Source: Sphaerospermopsis sp. SIO1G1
GTDB taxonomy: Bacteria; Cyanobacteriota; Cyanobacteriia; Cyanobacteriales; Nostocaceae
NCBI GenBank assembly: GCA_010672785.1
Contig: JAAHFX010000008.1
Coordinates: forward strand, 1 to 64,000
Length of the DNA stretch: 64,000 nt
Direction of reading: 5' to 3'
The notes beneath the pieces are model-generated. The model was not told the DNA's origin. It did not search any database and saw only the letters and a program-made list of their open reading frames with translations. Both the position numbers and the translations under genes were made by a program. This document shows positions 1 to 8,444 of the stretch, in pieces (the first letter of the stretch is position 1; the number at the start of each line of letters is the position of its first letter).

Positions 1-113
1 ATCATGAGTACACCGAACCAACCGATGTATAAACGGTTGTTTGTGCTGGTGATGAACTCACAAAAACGATCCCATACATTTGCGCTTTGGCGCTGTTGTA
101 AGGTTGTGGTCAT
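1..113 (-). CDS. psbA: Photosystem II D1 protein, 5' end only
   Basis: The minus strand from the ATG at 113 reads [17 protein letters not shown], followed by an [17 protein letters not shown] stretch. This is the conserved start of the D1 reaction-centre protein of photosystem II. Only 37 codons lie in the window; the rest (D1 is about 360 residues) runs off the left edge. D1 binds the Mn cluster, P680 and plastoquinone QB in the thylakoid membrane and turns over fast under light. Cyanobacteria carry several psbA copies, and this short piece does not show which variant it is. A promoter-like pair and a leader hairpin lie just upstream. Identification is by direct recognition of the conserved N-terminus. 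Confidence 0.95.
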   Translation of the reverse strand, partial: MTTTLQQRQSANVWDRFCEFITSTNNRLYIGWFGVLM

Positions 114-146
114 GTCTTTATGATTGCGTTTTATGTATGTATAATG

Positions 147-201
147 TGTCGGTTGTTTTTCCCGACATCCTTATACTATGACAATTATTTAGTTTTGTAA
201 A
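147..201 (-). promoter_or_regulatory. Candidate psbA promoter and leader hairpin
   Basis: On the minus strand TTTACA (196-201) and TAGTAT (173-178) are separated by exactly 17 bases, a good sigma-70-like arrangement. Predicted transcription would start near 166, giving a leader of about 50 nt. A perfect 6-bp inverted repeat TGTCGG/CCGACA (147-152 and 162-167, 9-nt loop) lies at the very start of that predicted leader. It could affect mRNA stability or translation, as is known for psbA leaders in general. The promoter is inferred from sequence only; no start site has been mapped. Confidence 0.5.
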
Positions 202-266
202 GGGGTTAACGTAATATTTTTTTACATTTAGTCAAATTCGTGGCAGAAAAATAGCTGGAGTCTATA

Positions 267-272
267 TATAAT
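267..272 (+). promoter_or_regulatory. Possible -10 box for cofG
   Basis: A perfect TATAAT lies about 100 bases upstream of the cofG start in the psbA-cofG divergent spacer. No convincing -35 box sits 16-18 bases upstream of it, so this is only a weak candidate. Confidence 0.25.
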
Positions 273-369
273 CAGACGTTAAGGGTTTCAATTTTTTTGT
301 AACTTTTTCTCCTTTTTCAGTCCCAAGTGTAAAGTTTCGGATACTGATTCCTCAAAATCCTGACTCCTC

Positions 370-1341
370 ATGTCTAAAAATATTGTTACCTATAGTCTTG
401 CATATACTCTGATTCCAACTTATGAATGTTTCAATAGATGTAGCTATTGTAATTTTCGTGCTGAACCTAGTTCACAACCTTGGATGAATTTACAACAGGC
501 AGAGAAGATTTTATTTTCGTTAAAAAATGAAAATGTTTGTGAAATACTGATTCTCAGTGGAGAAGTTCATCCTTTCTCATCTAGACGTAAAGCCTGGTTT
601 CAACTTATATATGATTTATGTGAGTTAGCTTTATCAATGGGATTTTTACCCCATACAAATGCTGGTCCATTGAGTTTTTCAGAGATGCAGCAATTAAAAA
701 AGGTCAATGTTTCTATGGGTTTGATGTTGGAACAGTTGACACCAAAGTTACTAGATACTGTTCATCGTCATGCACCTAGTAAGTTACCCAATGTGCGCTT
801 ACAACAGTTAGAATGGGCAGGTCAATTGCAAATCCCTTTTACTACGGGGCTACTTTTGGGAATTGGAGAAACGGAGGATGATTGTGGGGAAACTCTGATA
901 GCAATTGCTGATTTGCACCAAAAATATCAGCACATACAAGAAGTTATCTTGCAACCCCATAGTCCTGGATATCAACAAAGTTTTGATGGAAAGGCGTTTG
1001 ATCCTTATCATTTACCAAAAGTCATAGAGAAAGCACGGAAGATATTACCCGCAGATATCACTATCCAAATTCCGCCAAATTTAATTCCAGATGAAAGTTG
1101 GTTGTTGATTTGTTTAAATGCAGGTGCTAGAGACTTAGGAGGGATAGGTCCGAAGGATGAGGTTAACCCTAACTATCCCCATTTACAAACACAAAGACTT
1201 AGAGAAATACTACAGCCAGCGGGATGGAAATTAGTACCACGTTTGCCTTTATATCCTCATTTTGAGGATTGGTTGTCTGAAGAACTAAAGATAGCAGTCC
1301 AAAAATTTAGAGATGCTCATATTAGCGCTTGCCAGAAATAG
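370..1341 (+). CDS. cofG: FO synthase subunit CofG-like radical SAM protein
   Basis: A 323-residue radical-SAM enzyme. The cluster-binding motif CFNRCSYCNF (CxxxCxxC) lies near residue 20, followed by a TIM-barrel-like sequence with LLLGIGETEDD and a C-terminal GGIGPKDEVNP segment, all typical of CofG. With CofH this family makes the deazaflavin FO (7,8-didemethyl-8-hydroxy-5-deazariboflavin), used in cyanobacteria as a photolyase antenna. No cofH lies in the window, which is common because the two genes are often unlinked in cyanobacteria. The ATG at 370 has no clear Shine-Dalgarno sequence. The last 20 bases overlap the 3' end of the convergent Wzc-like gene. The family call is confident; the exact product is inferred. 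Confidence 0.85.
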   Translation: MSKNIVTYSLAYTLIPTYECFNRCSYCNFRAEPSSQPWMNLQQAEKILFSLKNENVCEILILSGEVHPFSSRRKAWFQLIYDLCELALSMGFLPHTNAGPLSFSEMQQLKKVNVSMGLMLEQLTPKLLDTVHRHAPSKLPNVRLQQLEWAGQLQIPFTTGLLLGIGETEDDCGETLIAIADLHQKYQHIQEVILQPHSPGYQQSFDGKAFDPYHLPKVIEKARKILPADITIQIPPNLIPDESWLLICLNAGARDLGGIGPKDEVNPNYPHLQTQRLREILQPAGWKLVPRLPLYPHFEDWLSEELKIAVQKFRDAHISACQK

Positions 1342-3508
1342 TTGAAACATCTTCGGTTTTAGTGTTTGATATTACTTCTACAGTGATGTCTGGCTCTGGC
1401 TGAGGAATAGGTTCAACGTATGAAGGCATCTTAACTTCAATATCAGCATAGTTAATTACAGCACCTAATAGACCTAGTTCGTTCTCCACTAATTCATCAA
1501 TGACTTCCGCCAGCATATTTTCTTGAGTGTGGTTAGGTCGAGTCACTAAGACTATACCATCGCTGTAAGCTTGCATCAATAAAGTATCATTGGAAATACT
1601 CAAAGAGTTAGTGTCTATAATAACTAAGTCATACCTTTGACGAGCGTCTTCTATCAATAACCTGATTTCTGTGGATTCTATCACAGCCGCAGACTGATTG
1701 ACTGGACCTGCACTAGGAATAATGTATAAATTTTCTACGTCAGGAACTATGTGAATACAGTCGCTTAAACTGGAATAGTAGATTAGGGGTTCAATAGTTG
1801 TATGGGAGTCAGCGGTAACTTTTAATGAAGATGCCTGAGATGGCGATCGCAAATCTGCTTCTATAATTAAGGTTCTTTTACCTGCTAAAGCTGAAGCCAC
1901 ACCTAAGTTATAAGCACTAACTGTCTTGCCTTCTTTACTACCTACACTAGTCATTAGTATTACTTTTGCATCTGCACCACCTAGTCTACGCAAATTACTA
2001 CGGAATTTCTCATAAAATTCTAAATAAGGAGAATTGGAAGAAAGCAGTACTGGTAAGATATTAGGTTCTAAATCATCAACGGGCATAATTGGCAATTCTC
2101 CCAATAGCAGAACATCGCGCTGTTTGAGGCTTTCGCGGATATCTTCTTTGGTTTTGAAAGTCCCTTCCAATGAACCCAACAGGAATATGATACCACCACC
2201 AATGGCAATACCCAAAACGCCTCCAATAGCCAAGGTAACAGGAATACTCTTGACTTCAATGGGAACTGCTTTAGGAATTGCTTCTCTAGCAAGACTTAGA
2301 CTACCGACAGTTTCTGCTTCTGCGGCTTTTGCATCTATGAGTTTAGCTTGCATTTGGTCATATATGGCTTTTTTGAGTCCTAACTCCTGTTCTAGGCGCG
2401 ATCGCTCTAACTGTTTGTTAGGTATAAGTGCATATTCCTGACGTAATTTAACTTCTTGTTCTTTTTGTTGTCTTAGTTGTTGGTCTAATGTTTCTTTTTG
2501 AGTTTGTAAAGCAACCATTTGGTTCGCTAATCCTTGTCTAGTAGGATCTAAACTACTTTGAGTCCGAATGCCAGTTATATCACCGCGTAAAGGAGCAGTC
2601 ATGCCACCACCACCCAAGACTTCAGCGGCCCGTTCTTGGAGAAGTTCTTCCGACGCTTCCTTCTGACGCTGTAATTGAACCATTGTCGGATGTTCAGGGC
2701 GTAAATCTTTCCGGAGTGTAGCTATTTGTGACTCTACTTCATAAATTTGCGATCGCAAATTAGCAATAATAGGATCAGCACTCAAAGCTGAAGAGACATA
2801 AGCCTGTGCTACTGTTAAACCTAATTTATTTTCTAGAGACCTAATCTGAGCATCAATACCAGAAATAGTTAGTTTTATTTGTCTTTGTTGATTTTGACTA
2901 GCACTAATTCCACTGAGTAAACTACCATTTTCTGCTGCTAAAATGACCGGCATTTCCCGACGATCATATTGTTCTAAACGATTTTCCGCCTGTTGTAGTT
3001 CTTTTTTTGCTGTGGGTAACAGTTCATTTATTTTGTTGATGATTGCATTTAATCTGCCGGTGTTAATTTCCCGACTCAAAATCACCATCTGCTTCATTAA
3101 TTCATCAAGAAATTCCTTCCCTCTTTTGGGATCGCTGTCTTGATAATAAACCATCATCAAAGGTTCAACTATTTGACCATTTTCACCAGACTGAGGTGGA
3201 ATAATTTTGACTTTGGAAAGATTAGGCTTAATTCTGACTTTCTCTATAACTTTTTTGAGTAAGGGTTCTGATAGTAAAGTTTTGTCAGTTAGTTGTTGTC
3301 CTTGCAACTGGATATCACTGGCTGTTTTGGAGAAAGCTACAGGAGGTATTTCATATCTTAAAGCACCTTCTATCAGGAAGATATCTTCTGGTTCTGGTTG
3401 TAAAGCAACTACAGTTGCACCAGATAAAACCAGAACAAAGCTTGCTATCCCAATCCATTTATACTTTTGAAAAGCAATAAGATATTTTTTAACAATTGGT
3501 GGTGCCAT
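1322..3508 (-). CDS. Wzc/GumC-like polysaccharide co-polymerase with ATPase domain
   Basis: A 728-residue inner-membrane protein for chain-length control and export of exopolysaccharide. Residues about 18-36 form TM1. A long periplasmic part with coiled coils (roughly 155-230 and 330-400) follows, then TM2 at about 421-448, then a cytoplasmic P-loop ATPase of the bacterial tyrosine kinase type. Visible motifs are GSKEGKT (Walker A, near 526), IIEADLR (Walker A') and YDLVIIDTN (Walker B). The C-terminus has no tyrosine cluster, so classical autophosphorylation is doubtful. It is the last gene of the minus-strand exosortase/polysaccharide cluster, 251 bases after the Wza-like exporter, and its 3' end overlaps cofG by 20 bases. 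Confidence 0.85.
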   Translation of the reverse strand: MAPPIVKKYLIAFQKYKWIGIASFVLVLSGATVVALQPEPEDIFLIEGALRYEIPPVAFSKTASDIQLQGQQLTDKTLLSEPLLKKVIEKVRIKPNLSKVKIIPPQSGENGQIVEPLMMVYYQDSDPKRGKEFLDELMKQMVILSREINTGRLNAIINKINELLPTAKKELQQAENRLEQYDRREMPVILAAENGSLLSGISASQNQQRQIKLTISGIDAQIRSLENKLGLTVAQAYVSSALSADPIIANLRSQIYEVESQIATLRKDLRPEHPTMVQLQRQKEASEELLQERAAEVLGGGGMTAPLRGDITGIRTQSSLDPTRQGLANQMVALQTQKETLDQQLRQQKEQEVKLRQEYALIPNKQLERSRLEQELGLKKAIYDQMQAKLIDAKAAEAETVGSLSLAREAIPKAVPIEVKSIPVTLAIGGVLGIAIGGGIIFLLGSLEGTFKTKEDIRESLKQRDVLLLGELPIMPVDDLEPNILPVLLSSNSPYLEFYEKFRSNLRRLGGADAKVILMTSVGSKEGKTVSAYNLGVASALAGKRTLIIEADLRSPSQASSLKVTADSHTTIEPLIYYSSLSDCIHIVPDVENLYIIPSAGPVNQSAAVIESTEIRLLIEDARQRYDLVIIDTNSLSISNDTLLMQAYSDGIVLVTRPNHTQENMLAEVIDELVENELGLLGAVINYADIEVKMPSYVEPIPQPEPDITVEVISNTKTEDVSTISGKR

Positions 3509-3592
3509 AGTATTTAGTTAGTTAGTCATGAGTGATGAGTTAGTAATTATGGTTCTACCGTACTTGTTATGCTAGATTATCCGTTTGACAGA

Positions 3593-3616
3593 GGGAACAG
3601 GGAACAGGGAACAGGG
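3593..3616. repeat. Heptamer array (GGGAACA)
   Basis: Three direct copies of GGGAACA lie in the spacer between the Wza-like and Wzc-like genes. This is a short tandemly repeated repetitive (STRR) sequence of the kind known from heterocystous cyanobacteria. Confidence 0.8.
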
Positions 3617-3759
3617 TAAAGAGCCGATTTTTTTAATATTATTCAAAAGTTATGGCTTATTTCTTATGTGTAGTCAGCCTTCCGAAATTTTTGGGAACTA
3701 ATTAATTCTGCATACTAAGTACTGAAGAACCGTAATTATCATTATAAAAGTTAACGATT

Positions 3760-5193
3760 TTAGTTACTGTTACCACCTCCAAATAAACCACTACCAAAGT
3801 TTTCAAAAAAGCGGATAAATGATTGCACATTAAAATAAGGTTGAGTGATCGTACTCAATAAACTATTCAGCCTACCAATCAGATTCCTACCAACAACAAT
3901 TACATCATTATCTTGTAGTGTAACATTTTGGGAAGTATCTCCTGCCAGAGCTTTTCTTGCATCTAGTCTTTGAGTCACAGCTTTACCTTTTTCCGGATCA
4001 AAACGAACTAAAGCAATATCTCGCAAATTAGCTGTATCTAAAGGTACATTACCTAATACATCCAGAAATGTACTACCATTAGGTAACGATTGAGTACCAA
4101 TTCCTCCGGCAGCATAGTTTAATACTCTCACTCTAATCTGAGGAACAGCCAAAGTTGAACGGGCAATTAAATTCCGATCGTAACCATCATCAGTACCAGG
4201 TTCACGACGCTGTACAATCACAGCATCACCATCCCGTAAACGCAAGTTAGGGGGAGTTCCACCACTTTGTAAGGCCGCATACAAATCAACGTTTCTGGAA
4301 ACAATAGAACCGTCTGCTAATTGACGACGGATTTGTACTTTGCGTAGGTCTGCATTCAATGTTGAACCTCCCGCCAGAGGTAAAATATCAGTTACTCTAG
4401 GCATAATAGAATTTGCCGGGTAAATTCCTGGTCTAAATACTTCCCCGCTAATAGTAATTTGTACTGGTCGCATTTGTCCTAGAGAGACTACCACTGGATC
4501 TGTAGTAATAGCGCTTAAAGCAGCACGAATTCTGACTTCAGCTTCCTCTAAGCTCAGACCTTGTAGATATAATTGACCTATTTGGGGAATAATTACATTA
4601 CCATCTTGATTTACAGGGGCTTGAAAACTCAAATTAGGTCTTTGACCGGCTAAAGATAAATATATAATTGGGTTAATAACATAACGATCTAAACCAATAC
4701 GAATTTTATTTTCTGCTTCTTTTAAAGTCAGTCCTGTTAAAGAGATATCCCCTAATAATGGAACTGTAATATTACCTTCTGGATTAATAGTTGCTTGGAA
4801 ACTCAAATCTGGAAATCTTTGCACAATAACACTAATAGAATCTCCAATTCCTAAACGATATATTCCTGGAGGCGGTTGAACAATAACGTTGAGTGTGTCT
4901 CCGATATCTAATATATAACTATTAAAATTTGTGGTAATTTGTTCAAACTCAATATCTTCAGTCCGACTATTTTCATTTTCCAGTTGTTCGTTGACATCGT
5001 TAACATTAAATTGGCGCAATTCAAAATCTTCTGATGGGAGAATTATGTCTTGTGGAGATGATGGCTCTAAAGATGGTAAATTGTCGTCAGCAAATACAAC
5101 CGGAACTGATGTTACAAAACCAACACTTATTTGTAAAGCTGCAAATAATAAAGCGCTAAATCCACGCTGACAAAAATCGGAGGCTGTAAACAT
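3760..5193 (-). CDS. Wza-like polysaccharide export protein with duplicated core
   Basis: A 477-residue outer-membrane polysaccharide export protein (Poly_export plus SLBB domains). Residues 1-36 look like a signal peptide ending at VFA-DD. The polysaccharide-export core is partly repeated: two roughly 58-residue units (about 128-185 and 186-242) each start PxLSFQA and end with GQRP or GQMRP, preceded by two GIGD/DIGD half-motifs (about 95-127). SLBB segments follow (ITISGEVFRPGIYP and later). It lies between the exosortase-associated gene (32 bases upstream) and the Wzc-like gene, so export of the polymer made by this cluster is the obvious role. A second, non-identical family member is encoded at 36471-37910. 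Confidence 0.87.
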   Translation of the reverse strand: MFTASDFCQRGFSALLFAALQISVGFVTSVPVVFADDNLPSLEPSSPQDIILPSEDFELRQFNVNDVNEQLENENSRTEDIEFEQITTNFNSYILDIGDTLNVIVQPPPGIYRLGIGDSISVIVQRFPDLSFQATINPEGNITVPLLGDISLTGLTLKEAENKIRIGLDRYVINPIIYLSLAGQRPNLSFQAPVNQDGNVIIPQIGQLYLQGLSLEEAEVRIRAALSAITTDPVVVSLGQMRPVQITISGEVFRPGIYPANSIMPRVTDILPLAGGSTLNADLRKVQIRRQLADGSIVSRNVDLYAALQSGGTPPNLRLRDGDAVIVQRREPGTDDGYDRNLIARSTLAVPQIRVRVLNYAAGGIGTQSLPNGSTFLDVLGNVPLDTANLRDIALVRFDPEKGKAVTQRLDARKALAGDTSQNVTLQDNDVIVVGRNLIGRLNSLLSTITQPYFNVQSFIRFFENFGSGLFGGGNSN

Positions 5194-5224
5194 TATTCTT
5201 TAACAGGAAATAAAATTGAACAAA

Positions 5225-5953
5225 TTACAATATCCTAGACATCAAGGAAGACTGAACTTTTTTACCCAGGGACTCTAGTTTAGGCCAAGATGTTTCCGCT
5301 TGCCCAAAAGACTCCATTGGTAACATTATATTCACAGCCACCCAAGGAACACGTTTTTTTTGCCATTGTGCTATTTGATCCATAGCAAACCATTGGGCAG
5401 GTGATACAGTTCCACCGTTAGGCATTGCATACCATTGTAATACTGCGAAAGTTTCTCGGTTTGTCGTCGCTCGAAAAAATCTAGCCTGAATTTTTGGAGT
5501 TAAATTCTTATTTTGAGATTCAAAGTCTACAGTAAATTCCACAGTCCGATATTGAGCCATATCCCAACCTCCCCAGCGCAGTTTAGCCCAACCACTGACA
5601 TCTGTCCATTCAACTGCGGGTTGATCTCTGATACCAACTTGTGGCAATAGAAGTAATATGGCTTCTACAGGCTGATCTGATGGTTCTTGTTCTTGGAGAA
5701 CTTGTAATGACCATTTATGTTCTCCCACTTGTGATTCTGATTGTTGAATAGTTTTCCACCCAAGTATATCTAACCCTTCTTTGCGGATATTTCTTAATTC
5801 TTTAATTTGATTAACCTTTGGTGGTTGTGTCCATTGCCATTTTCCAGTGAAATACCCGGGTACTGCTCCTGTGATCAGAATTATCAGTAGTAGTACCAGT
5901 AGAACTACTTGACTGAGTTGCTGTGATTTAAAGTGTTTAGATAAAGAAAACAT
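5225..5953 (-). CDS. Cyanoexosortase system-associated protein
   Basis: A 242-residue protein with one N-terminal membrane segment (about 15-35) and a soluble domain rich in Trp (WKTIQQSES, LRWGGWDMAQYR, WYAMPNGG). This pattern fits the EpsI-like, cyanoexosortase-associated proteins that accompany cyanobacterial exosortases. In related systems EpsI-like partners assist sorting or polymer export, but the biochemical role is not established. It is 32 bases upstream of the Wza-like gene, so the two are probably co-transcribed. The exosortase itself lies 352 bases further upstream. The family assignment rests on context plus sequence character. Confidence 0.72.
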   Translation of the reverse strand: MFSLSKHFKSQQLSQVVLLVLLLIILITGAVPGYFTGKWQWTQPPKVNQIKELRNIRKEGLDILGWKTIQQSESQVGEHKWSLQVLQEQEPSDQPVEAILLLLPQVGIRDQPAVEWTDVSGWAKLRWGGWDMAQYRTVEFTVDFESQNKNLTPKIQARFFRATTNRETFAVLQWYAMPNGGTVSPAQWFAMDQIAQWQKKRVPWVAVNIMLPMESFGQAETSWPKLESLGKKVQSSLMSRIL

Positions 5954-6305
5954 GAGCAGAGTCTCTCACACATTTTGATAATTTTTTTGGATACTATTGG
6001 TGGATGTTTATACTAAGACTTGATGAAGAAATCTGAAAACATCATAGGTTGTAGGTAGAGGGTTTTCTAACAGGGTGCAGGGTGAGAAAATTTTTTGATT
6101 TCTGTACACACCAGTTATATCGCAAGGATTATGCGGACATGATATAACTCTTTATAAACCCGAATCTAATATCAGAAAAGCATCAAAAGGCTGATTTTAT
6201 GGACTGACAAGAAATAAATGAACCCAATTGCTGTTACGACAATGACAATTTTTTTCTCCCTGCACCCTGCACCCTACCTAGTTGTCACCCAGTAAGAAAT
6301 AGAAG
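5954..6305. repeat. Gene-free spacer with imperfect inverted repeat
   Basis: This spacer separates the exosortase from its associated protein. It holds an inverted pair: CAGGGTGCAGGGTGAGAAAA (from 6071) and, about 180 bases on, TTTTTTTCTCCCTGCACCCTG (from 6249). The inner sequence CATCAAAAGGCTGATTT recurs with one change at about 41467 beside another CTGCACCCTGC stretch, so this appears to be a repeated element (family F). No ORF of note is present. Confidence 0.55.
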
Positions 6306-7223
6306 TTAGTTCTCTAAGGGGTTTTCGATACTTTGTTCTACTTCCATTTCCGTCGGTGGTACTGGTAAAAAATTATAATTTATCCAATTCAGCAATGGTA
6401 TCAATGATAACAGCATACATCCAGAATAAACGTCTCCACCCCAACCATCATGTAACCAAACAAAAGCTGCATCCTGCCCTGTTCCATGAAACAGAGTCAA
6501 TATAGTGTTGCGAATAATGTTAGCAGTTACACTAATTACTGTGGCTAGAGATAAGAAACTCCAAGTAATGCGACGTGAAGTTATGGATTCTGTCCAGTAA
6601 AGTAATATTAGGCTGACATAAAGGGTAGTAAATAACATCTTTAACCCTGCACAATAAGGTGCAACTTCTACTATTCGTCCACCTACATATAAGTTAATAC
6701 CATCTACAATTACATTCATATCAAATAGGTTGAGTATGAAGGCTGCTGTACTGGCAATAAAACTTTGCAGAGGAAAAGTATAAGGTGCAATCAAATACGG
6801 TATTGCTGTGGGAGTGGCCAAAAATAGTAATAGTAAGGAAAAACTATGCAATTTTAAGCCAGGAACACCTTTAAAATACAAACAAATTCCTACCAAGATA
6901 ATAGGTAGAGAAAGATTAACCCATTCTGCTACACCACTGAGATAGAAAATTGCACCTATGGCAAACAATCCTAGACTGACAGGATGATTCAAATTAGGTA
7001 ATCTCTGCCATTTTTTACGATTTGTCCAGGCTAAATAACCTGCAAATGGTAATCCAATCATTCCGTGGCTAAAATACTCATGTTCTGTACTGATAGTTTT
7101 GTGTAGCCAACCATCTACCCAGTGTAGGAGTATGGGGGCATAAAGTAGGATTAATACTCCCAAAATACCGATATTTAATATCAGGGTTGGATTTCTTTTT
7201 TGAATTGGTTGTTGAGTTGTCAT
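6306..7223 (-). CDS. Exosortase (probably cyanoexosortase B type)
   Basis: A 305-residue polytopic membrane protein with about eight hydrophobic segments. The exosortase catalytic signature is complete: Cys in APYCAGLKML (near residue 190), Arg in NIIRNTIL (near 237) and His in WLHDGWGG (near 257). Exosortases are thought to cleave C-terminal PEP-CTERM sorting tags and transfer the protein to an envelope or exopolysaccharide acceptor. The STEHEYFSHGMIGLPF segment resembles cyanobacterial exosortases; the A/B subtype is my judgement and needs a model search. Neighbours are an associated protein, polysaccharide export genes and a sugar aminotransferase. No protein with a recognisable PEP-CTERM tail is encoded in the window. 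Confidence 0.85.
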   Translation of the reverse strand: MTTQQPIQKRNPTLILNIGILGVLILLYAPILLHWVDGWLHKTISTEHEYFSHGMIGLPFAGYLAWTNRKKWQRLPNLNHPVSLGLFAIGAIFYLSGVAEWVNLSLPIILVGICLYFKGVPGLKLHSFSLLLLFLATPTAIPYLIAPYTFPLQSFIASTAAFILNLFDMNVIVDGINLYVGGRIVEVAPYCAGLKMLFTTLYVSLILLYWTESITSRRITWSFLSLATVISVTANIIRNTILTLFHGTGQDAAFVWLHDGWGGDVYSGCMLLSLIPLLNWINYNFLPVPPTEMEVEQSIENPLEN

Positions 7224-7301
7224 AATTTATCTGGCTAAGGATTTAGTGCTGTTGTCCAAAATTGATTGATGTCTGTGTCGTAAGATAGTCCTATAAAATA
7301 T

Positions 7302-8444
7302 TTAGTGTTTGCCATCACCGACAATTGTTTGAATAGCATTAATAACTTCTTTGATTTGACTATCTGTTAAACCTGGATACATAGGTAATGATAATATCTG
7401 TTGAGAGAGTTTTTCAGCTTGAGGAAAGTCTCCTGGTTGATAGCCCAAGTCAGTAAATCCCGGTTGTAGATGACAAGGGATGGGATAATGAATCCCAGTT
7501 TGAATTCCAGCTAAGTTTAATTTTTCTTGTAATTCCTGACGTTTGATATGGCAAGAATGATCAATTTTGATCACATAGAGATGATATATGTGTCCACTGC
7601 CACTTTGATTTTCAATGGGTGTTATACCTACAGATGCTAAAGGTGCTAGTTGCTGATCATATTTTTGCGCGCTGGAGAAGCGATCACTATTCCACCCAGA
7701 TAACAAAGGTAATTTTTGGTTGAGTATATTTGCCTGTAATGTATCTAAACGACTGTTAACACCTTTCGATGTATGCACATACTTTTGCGATGCTCCATAA
7801 TTTCTTAAGCTCCTCATTTTTGCAGCTATTTGAGGATCTTGTGTTAGTACCATTCCCCCATCCCCAAAAGCTCCCAAGTTCTTGCTAGGATAGAAACTGA
7901 ATGCTGCTGCTAAACCGACTGAACCAGCCTTATATCCTTCTTTTTCCGCTAAATGTGCTTGGGCTGCATCTTCAAAAATAACTATGTTATGGGTATTAGC
8001 AAAGTCTAATAGTTGACGTGGTGAGACCATTTGTCCGTAGAGATGTACAGGAATAATGGCTTTGGTTTTAGGAGTGATGGCCTTAGCGGCTGCTTCTAAA
8101 TCAATTAAGGCTGTTTGATCATCACAATCTACTAATACTGGTTTTGCACCTGCATCAGTTACTCCAATTAAAGTAGCTATGAAGGTGTTAGACGGTAAGA
8201 TGACTTCATCTCCAACACCTATATTACAAGCTTGTAAACCCAGAGAAATCGCATCTGTTCCAGAGGCTACTCCGATTCCATATTCTACTCCAGATGCAGC
8301 AGCAAAAGCTTTTTCAAAGTCTGATAGAGCTTGTCCTAAAATAAAGTCTCCTTTGGAGATTACATCATTAATTGCTGTTTGTAGTTGGGTTTGAATTGGT
8401 AGATTTTGCAATTTTAGGTCTACAAAAGGAACTTTGATGGTCAT
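7302..8444 (-). CDS. DegT/DnrJ/EryC1/StrS-family sugar aminotransferase
   Basis: A 380-residue PLP-dependent aminotransferase that makes amino sugars on nucleotide-sugar precursors for polysaccharide synthesis. Visible motifs are the N-terminal VPFVDLKLQN, GVASGTDAISLGLQA, VHLYGQ, EDAAQAH, and FSFYPSKNLGAFGDGG, whose Lys (near 187) forms the Schiff base with PLP. The ATG at 8444 is chosen over the ATG at 8483 because family members start with a M(x)nVPFVDL segment; the 13 extra upstream residues look like leader DNA. It is the first gene of the minus-strand exosortase/polysaccharide cluster, 78 bases upstream of the exosortase. The precise sugar substrate cannot be told. Confidence 0.88.
   Translation of the reverse strand: MTIKVPFVDLKLQNLPIQTQLQTAINDVISKGDFILGQALSDFEKAFAAASGVEYGIGVASGTDAISLGLQACNIGVGDEVILPSNTFIATLIGVTDAGAKPVLVDCDDQTALIDLEAAAKAITPKTKAIIPVHLYGQMVSPRQLLDFANTHNIVIFEDAAQAHLAEKEGYKAGSVGLAAAFSFYPSKNLGAFGDGGMVLTQDPQIAAKMRSLRNYGASQKYVHTSKGVNSRLDTLQANILNQKLPLLSGWNSDRFSSAQKYDQQLAPLASVGITPIENQSGSGHIYHLYVIKIDHSCHIKRQELQEKLNLAGIQTGIHYPIPCHLQPGFTDLGYQPGDFPQAEKLSQQILSLPMYPGLTDSQIKEVINAIQTIVGDGKH

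Noticed and set aside
1322..3508. A classical autophosphorylating bacterial tyrosine kinase
   Set aside because: The P-loop motifs are present but the C-terminal tyrosine cluster is not.
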